Both the position numbers and the translations under genes were made by a program. This document shows, one piece after another, positions 5,831 to 9,156 of a stretch of 9,156 nt of DNA. Each line of letters starts with the position of its first letter. The first letter of the stretch is position 1. The stretch lies in assembly GCA_945872035.1 (NCBI GenBank), contig CAMBYA010000073.1, positions 1-9,156 of the forward strand, written 5' to 3'. This DNA comes from Rhizobium sp. Q54 (GTDB taxonomy: Bacteria; Pseudomonadota; Alphaproteobacteria; SMXS01). The notes beneath the pieces are model-generated. The model was not told the DNA's origin, ran no database searches, and saw nothing but the letters and a program-made list of their open reading frames with translations.

Positions 5831-6979
5831 ATGAACTGGACACCTTCATCCACGCGCGATCCCGACGCAAGGCACGCCCTGCTGCGCCGCGTGGAGGAGG
5901 GATTCGCCGCCCTGCGGCGCGGCCGGCTGGTCGCGGTGACCGGCGACAGCGGCACCCTCCTGTGCCTGGCCGCGGAATCCGTGTCGCCCGAGACCATGGG
6001 CGATCTGAAGCGCCGCTCGGATGCGACGCCCATGGTGGCGCTGACCGCCAACCGCGCCGCCGTGCTGCGCATCAACCCGACCGGCGCCGACGTGATCCGC
6101 ATGCCGCTGGCCTCGCATTTCAATGCCCGGCTGATCCGCTCGCTGGCCGACCCGACCCACGACCTGGACAATCCCATGCGCGGCCCCTTCGCCCGTTCGT
6201 GGGATCCGGTGCCCGACACCGCCCGCGCCGCCATCAAGCTGTGCAAGCTGGGCCAGCTGCTGCCGGCGGTCGTCGGCGTGGACGTCGCCGGCGTGCCCAA
6301 CGAATCCATCCCAGCCGTCGCCGTCGCCGACATCGAGGCCTATGACGAGGTCGCCGCGGTAAGCCTGCACCCGGTGTCGTCGGCGCGCGTGCCGCTGCGC
6401 GGCGCCGAGGCATCGCGGGTGATCGCGTTCCGGCCCGAGGACGGCGGCGTCGAGCACCTGGCCATCATCATCGGCGACCCGGACCCGGACCAGCCGGTGC
6501 TGATCCGGCTGCATTCCGAGTGCTTCACCGGCGACCTGCTGGGCTCGCTGAAGTGCGACTGCGGCCAGCAGCTCCAGGGCGCCATCGAGGCCATCGGCAA
6601 GGCCGGGAGCGGCATCCTGCTCTACCTGGCGCAGGAAGGCCGCGGCATCGGCCTGATCAACAAGCTGCGCGCCTACCACCTGCAGGACGACGGCTTCGAC
6701 ACGGTCGAGGCCAACGAGCGCCTCGGCTTCGACGCTGACGAGCGGATGTTCCTGCCGGCGGCGGAAATGCTGCGCAGCCTGGGCTTTGACCGGGTGCGGC
6801 TGATGACCAACAACCCGGACAAGGTCGCCTCGCTCGCCCGATTCGGCATCGAGGTGGTGGAACGGGTGCCGCACGAGTTCCCGTCCAACGCCCATAACGA
6901 GCTGTACCTGGCCACCAAGGCGAGGCGCAGCGGCCATTACCTGTCGGGGCCGGGCCTGAAAGCCCGGAGCAAGAGCTGA
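5831..6979 (+). CDS. ribA: GTP cyclohydrolase II with degenerate DHBP-synthase-like N-terminal domain
   Basis: GTP cyclohydrolase II opens the GTP ring in the first step of riboflavin synthesis. The C-terminal half of this 382-residue protein is a complete enzyme: zinc ligands C231, C242 and C244 in HSECFTGDLLGSLKCDCG, Y282, D303 and R305 in ADERMF, the GRGIGLINKLRAYHLQ helix and TNNPDK (327-331). All of these sit 177 residues beyond their E. coli RibA counterparts. The N-terminal part (about 15-170) resembles RibB at VEEGFAALRRGRLVAV and AAESVSPETM. However, the acidic catalytic loop DDEDRENEGD of RibB is reduced to TGDSGTLL, so DHBP synthase activity is unlikely and a separate ribB would be needed. 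The ATG at 5831 has no Shine-Dalgarno; a TATATA box 6 bases before it suggests a leaderless mRNA. The stop overlaps the next gene by CTGA. Confidence 0.94.
   Translation: MNWTPSSTRDPDARHALLRRVEEGFAALRRGRLVAVTGDSGTLLCLAAESVSPETMGDLKRRSDATPMVALTANRAAVLRINPTGADVIRMPLASHFNARLIRSLADPTHDLDNPMRGPFARSWDPVPDTARAAIKLCKLGQLLPAVVGVDVAGVPNESIPAVAVADIEAYDEVAAVSLHPVSSARVPLRGAEASRVIAFRPEDGGVEHLAIIIGDPDPDQPVLIRLHSECFTGDLLGSLKCDCGQQLQGAIEAIGKAGSGILLYLAQEGRGIGLINKLRAYHLQDDGFDTVEANERLGFDADERMFLPAAEMLRSLGFDRVRLMTNNPDKVASLARFGIEVVERVPHEFPSNAHNELYLATKARRSGHYLSGPGLKARSKS
6966..6969 (+). promoter_or_regulatory. Ribosome-binding site supporting a CTG start for the L,D-transpeptidase
   Basis: GGAG lies inside the last codons of ribA, six bases before CTG at 6976-6978. 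That CTG shares TG with the ribA stop in the overlap CTGA, the same arrangement as the common ATGA coupling site. No ATG, GTG or TTG exists in this frame between its last stop (TAA, 6895-6897) and 7099. Confidence 0.45.
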
Positions 6980-7476
6980 GCCTGCTGATCACCGTCGACC
7001 GGAACGGCTGGCTGTCGTGGGACGGCCACAAGGTCCGGTGCGCCCTGGGCAAGCGCGGCGTCCGCGCCGACAAGACCGAGGGCGACGGCGCCACGCCGGT
7101 GGGCCGGTTCAAGCTGCGCCGGGTGTATTTCCGTCCCGACCGGCTGGCGACGCCGACCACGCGGCTGCCCGTGATCCAGCTGTTTCCTGACGACGCCTGG
7201 TGCGACGACCCGGACTATCCCACCTACAACAGCAAGGTGATCACGCCCTATCCGGCCCGCACCGAGACGCTGTGGCGCGACGACCACCTCTACGACATCA
7301 TCGTCGTGCTCGGGCACAACGACGCGCCGGTGGTGCCGGGAGCCGGCAGCGCCATCTTCCTGCATGTGGCCGCGCCCGGTTACAGCCCGACCGAAGGCTG
7401 TGTCGCCGTCGCCATCGAGGACCTGCTCGCCATCCTGCGCGAGGCGCGCAAGGGCGACGAGATCGAGGTCCTGTAG
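6976..7476 (+). CDS. YkuD-family L,D-transpeptidase, probable CTG start
   Basis: L,D-transpeptidases cross-link peptidoglycan or attach proteins to it. The YkuD catalytic site is present as FLHVA (H130) followed by SPTEGCVAVA with nucleophile C142; HND is at 114-116. The 166-residue product lacks an evident signal peptide, as is usual for this short group (COG3786-like). The start is unusual. Family-like sequence (CALGKRGVRADKTEGDGATP, about 22-41) lies upstream of the first conventional start, GTG 7099, so starting there would remove 41 residues. The only upstream candidates are CTG codons at 6976, 6982 and 6985. I chose 6976 because it forms a CTGA overlap with the ribA stop and has GGAG at good spacing. 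A sequencing error is possible. The gene is coupled to ribA, though the functions look unrelated. Confidence 0.85.
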   Translation: MSLLITVDRNGWLSWDGHKVRCALGKRGVRADKTEGDGATPVGRFKLRRVYFRPDRLATPTTRLPVIQLFPDDAWCDDPDYPTYNSKVITPYPARTETLWRDDHLYDIIVVLGHNDAPVVPGAGSAIFLHVAAPGYSPTEGCVAVAIEDLLAILREARKGDEIEVL

Positions 7477-7526
7477 CCCTGATTACTGTCTGGGGCCGGC
7501 CTTTCAGATTTTCTCCCTGTCGTCCC

Positions 7527-7619
7527 GTGATGTCGCGAGCAATGCGAAGCAATCCAGCCATGCCGTCGATAGCTGCATGACGCCTGGGCTGGATTGCGTC
7601 GCTACGCTCGCAGATTCAC
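7527..7619. repeat. Large imperfect inverted repeat with inner hairpin, between convergent genes (copy 2)
   Basis: The left arm 7527-7559 pairs with the right arm 7587-7619. In hairpin sense both read GTGA, then CGAGC, a variable GCGAAG/GCGACG block and GCAATCCAGCC. An inner hairpin CATGC/GCATG (7559-7579) lies in the loop, the same nested layout as copy 1 at 4139-4243. It again sits where two genes converge. Its right arm runs into the minus-strand HAD gene and encodes the last five residues and the TAG stop. It may act as a two-way terminator. Family membership is judged by eye and memory. Confidence 0.78.
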
Positions 7620-8285
7620 CGCGGTAGAGACAAAGAACGGCAACGCCAGCAGATCGGCCAGCTGGCGAATGGTCTCGCCCTCCGGCTCACTCTCCGGCCA
7701 CGTCAAGCCGTTGTCGAACCAGACCGATTGCATCCCGGCGTTCCGCGCGCCGAGCACGTCCGCCGCCGGATTGTCGCCGACGAACAGGCACTGTTCCGGC
7801 GTCACGCCGAGCCGCTCCGCAGCACGGCTGAAGATTGCGGCATCCGGCTTGCGGACGCCTTCCGCCTGCGAGATCAGGACGGCATCCATTTGGAGGCCCA
7901 GGGCATCTATACTGCGCCATTGGAGAGCTGTTTCGCCGTTGCTGACAATGCCCAGCTTGAGCCCGCGTCCGCGCAGCGCGGCCACCACATCTTCCATGCC
8001 TTGAAACGGACGGGCATAGCGGCAACTGTTCTGCATGTAGTCTTCCAATAGCGACCCGGCAGCATCCGACGCGCCGCCGATTTCCGCCAGCAGGGCGGGG
8101 TAGACCACCGACTTGTGCACGCTGCCGCGGGCGTCCAACGCAAGGAACCGCTCACGGAAACGCTTGAGTGCAATGCCACCCAGCTTGTCTGCGAACCGCG
8201 CGTGCTGGTCCGCCAGAAAGTCGGTCAGCGATCCCGTCCGGTCCAGCAGGGTCTCGTCGAGATCGAACAGCACGGCGGCGATCAT
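7602..8285 (-). CDS. HAD-superfamily hydrolase (subfamily IA, phosphatase)
   Basis: This 227-residue cytoplasmic enzyme of the haloacid dehalogenase superfamily is probably a phosphatase for a small phosphorylated metabolite. The motifs are complete: I, FDLDETLLD (nucleophile D8 and D10); II, IVSNGE (S115); III, K146 in GVRKPDAAIF; IV, VGDNPAADV (D171). A helical cap lies between about residues 15 and 95, typical of class C1 (phosphoglycolate phosphatase/YjjG-like) members. The substrate cannot be assigned. The ATG follows the yggS stop by 9 bases, with GAGG overlapping that stop, so the two genes form an operon. The last five residues (VNLRA) and the stop come from the arm of the 7527-7619 repeat, so the original C-terminus may have been replaced there. 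Motif IV lies far upstream, so activity should be unaffected. Confidence 0.94.
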   Translation of the reverse strand: MIAAVLFDLDETLLDRTGSLTDFLADQHARFADKLGGIALKRFRERFLALDARGSVHKSVVYPALLAEIGGASDAAGSLLEDYMQNSCRYARPFQGMEDVVAALRGRGLKLGIVSNGETALQWRSIDALGLQMDAVLISQAEGVRKPDAAIFSRAAERLGVTPEQCLFVGDNPAADVLGARNAGMQSVWFDNGLTWPESEPEGETIRQLADLLALPFFVSTAVNLRA

Positions 8286-8294
8286 GCCGCCGCC

Positions 8295-8966
8295 TCAGCC
8301 CCGGGCGCCGAAGATGGCGGAGCCGACCCGCACATGGGTGGCGCCCATCTCGGCGGCGCATTCATAGTCGCCGCTCATGCCCATGCTGAGACCGGAAAGG
8401 CCGTTGCGCCGGGCGAACTTCTTCATCAGGGCGAAGTGGGGCGCGGGCGGATCGTCGGCCGGCGGGATGCACATCAGCCCGGCCACGTCCAGCAGGCCGC
8501 GGCATTCGGCGACGAACGCATCGGTCTCCAGCGGCGTGACGCCGCCCTTCTGCGCTTCCTCGCCGGTGTTGACCTGGATGAAGCAGGGCGGCCGCACGTT
8601 CATCTCCGCGCCTTGCCGGGCGATGGCCTCGGCCAACCTGGGTCGGTCGACCGTGTGGATCACATCGAACAGGGCGAGGGCGTCCCTGACCTTGTTGGTC
8701 TGCAGGCCGCCGATCAGATGGAGCACCACATCCGGGTATTTCGCTTTCAGCGCCGGCCACTTGGCCTCGGCCTCCTGCACCCGGTTCTCGCCGAAATGGC
8801 GCTGGCCGGCGGCGAGCGCAAGCTCGATCACCTCGGCCGGATGGGTCTTCGACACCGCGATCAGCGTGACGTCGGCGCCGGTGCGGCCACCCTTTCGCGC
8901 GGCCTTGTCTATCCGGGCGCGGACTTCGTCCAGATGGGCGGCGATCTGCGAGGCGGTCGGGTTCAT
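8295..8966 (-). CDS. yggS: YggS/PLPBP-family pyridoxal-phosphate-binding protein
   Basis: This single-domain TIM-barrel protein binds PLP without a known catalytic reaction and is linked to vitamin B6 and amino-acid homeostasis. The 223 residues show the PLP lysine K39 in LIAVSKTH, FGENRVQEAEAKW (58-70), HLIGGLQTNKV (the family HxIGxLQxNK), IQVNTGEEAQKGG, and the phosphate-binding end LSMGMSGDYECAA followed by VRVGSAIFGAR. All are intact and the length is normal. The ATG at 8966 has only a weak AGG upstream. It is the first gene of a minus-strand pair with the HAD phosphatase and is divergent from a ThiE-like gene 47 bases away. Both neighbours fit a loose cofactor-metabolism context, though that is only suggestive. 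Confidence 0.96.
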   Translation of the reverse strand: MNPTASQIAAHLDEVRARIDKAARKGGRTGADVTLIAVSKTHPAEVIELALAAGQRHFGENRVQEAEAKWPALKAKYPDVVLHLIGGLQTNKVRDALALFDVIHTVDRPRLAEAIARQGAEMNVRPPCFIQVNTGEEAQKGGVTPLETDAFVAECRGLLDVAGLMCIPPADDPPAPHFALMKKFARRNGLSGLSMGMSGDYECAAEMGATHVRVGSAIFGARG

Positions 8967-9013
8967 GGTCGGGCCTGTTATTTCCGCCGCCTGTATATTA
9001 GCGTCCCCGCCTG
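8967..9013. promoter_or_regulatory. Short divergent promoter region between yggS and the thiE-like gene
   Basis: Only 47 bases separate the two divergent ATG codons, so both promoters must overlap here or lie within the genes. A plus-strand TATATT at 8994-8999 is the best -10-like box; it would leave a leader of only about 7-8 bases before 9014. TAATAT on the minus strand (9000 down to 8995) overlaps it. No good -35 element was seen. No riboswitch fits in so little space, so a TPP riboswitch for the plus-strand gene can be excluded here. Confidence 0.3.
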
Positions 9014-9156
9014 ATGGCCAGTCCCAAGCTCGACCAGTTGTGGCGCCTGTCGAAGGCCGCGCAGAGCCGCGAGGCCCGCGCGCGCGGCCTGCCGCCGCTG
9101 TGGTTCATGACCGATCGGTCCCGCGTCGCCGATCCGGTGTCGGTGGCGGGCACGCT
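9014..9156 (+). CDS. thiE: Thiamine phosphate synthase-like protein, N-terminus (cut by window end)
   Basis: Forty-seven codons are visible before the window ends. After a basic helical lead of about 26 residues comes LPPLWFMTDRSRVADP, which resembles the first beta strand and TDR motif of ThiE/TenI proteins. These join the thiazole and pyrimidine phosphates to make thiamine phosphate. The catalytic and phosphate-binding parts lie outside the window, so an active enzyme cannot be told from a TenI-like relative. No Shine-Dalgarno precedes the ATG, which lies 14 bases after a TATATT box. The assignment rests on a short motif and on recollection that such genes often sit beside yggS in alphaproteobacteria. 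Confidence 0.65.
   Translation, partial: MASPKLDQLWRLSKAAQSREARARGLPPLWFMTDRSRVADPVSVAGT

Noticed and set aside
5846..6937. Long minus-strand frame opposite ribA
   Set aside because: Shadow of a complete RibA with all catalytic residues; composition is typical of antisense translation.
7099..7101. GTG as the transpeptidase start
   Set aside because: It would delete 41 family-like residues, including the EGDGATP block directly before it.
8115..9014. 299-codon plus-strand frame opposite yggS and the HAD gene
   Set aside because: Shadow of two genes with complete family motifs; the frame has no family features.

Overview
The window reads as ordinary chromosomal DNA from a GC-rich alphaproteobacterium. 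Protein style, codon use and gene order (ftsK, lolA, then xth) fit a member of, or near, the Rhodospirillales. This placement is inferred from the sequence alone. No mobile element, CRISPR array, phage gene or tRNA/rRNA was seen. All the large genes are intact except the two cut by the window edges.

Layout: (1) 1-2273, plus strand: the C-terminal part of the DNA translocase FtsK, followed closely by the periplasmic lipoprotein chaperone LolA. (2) 2274-2710: a 437-base gene-free, more AT-rich gap holding several short palindromes and one strong GC stem-loop. (3) 2711-4121, plus: an acidic conserved-type protein of unknown function, then exonuclease III (xth), probably co-transcribed. (4) 4139-4243: a large nested inverted repeat between convergent genes. 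(5) 4248-5758, minus: an OmpR/PhoB-type response regulator overlapping by one base a metallo-beta-lactamase-fold hydrolase. (6) 5759-5830: a short divergent promoter region with a perfect 8+8 palindrome. (7) 5831-7476, plus: RibA (GTP cyclohydrolase II) with a degenerate RibB-like N-terminal domain, overlapping a YkuD-type L,D-transpeptidase that seems to begin at CTG. (8) 7527-7619: a second large inverted repeat, again between convergent genes, which supplies the last codons of the next gene. (9) 7602-8966, minus: a PLP-binding YggS protein followed by a HAD phosphatase. (10) 9014-end, plus: the start of a ThiE-like thiamine phosphate synthase.

The genes are mostly housekeeping: chromosome segregation and division, outer-membrane lipoprotein sorting, base-excision repair, riboflavin synthesis, peptidoglycan cross-linking, PLP homeostasis and thiamine synthesis. 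I did not find a convincing new multi-gene system. The points most worth a second look are the apparent CTG start in a CTGA overlap at 6976, the two related intergenic inverted repeats (one forming a gene end), two independent 15-base-period tandem duplications that each span a TAG stop codon, the tightly coupled regulator/MBL pair, the symmetrical divergent promoter with a possibly leaderless ribA, and the structured 2274-2710 gap.
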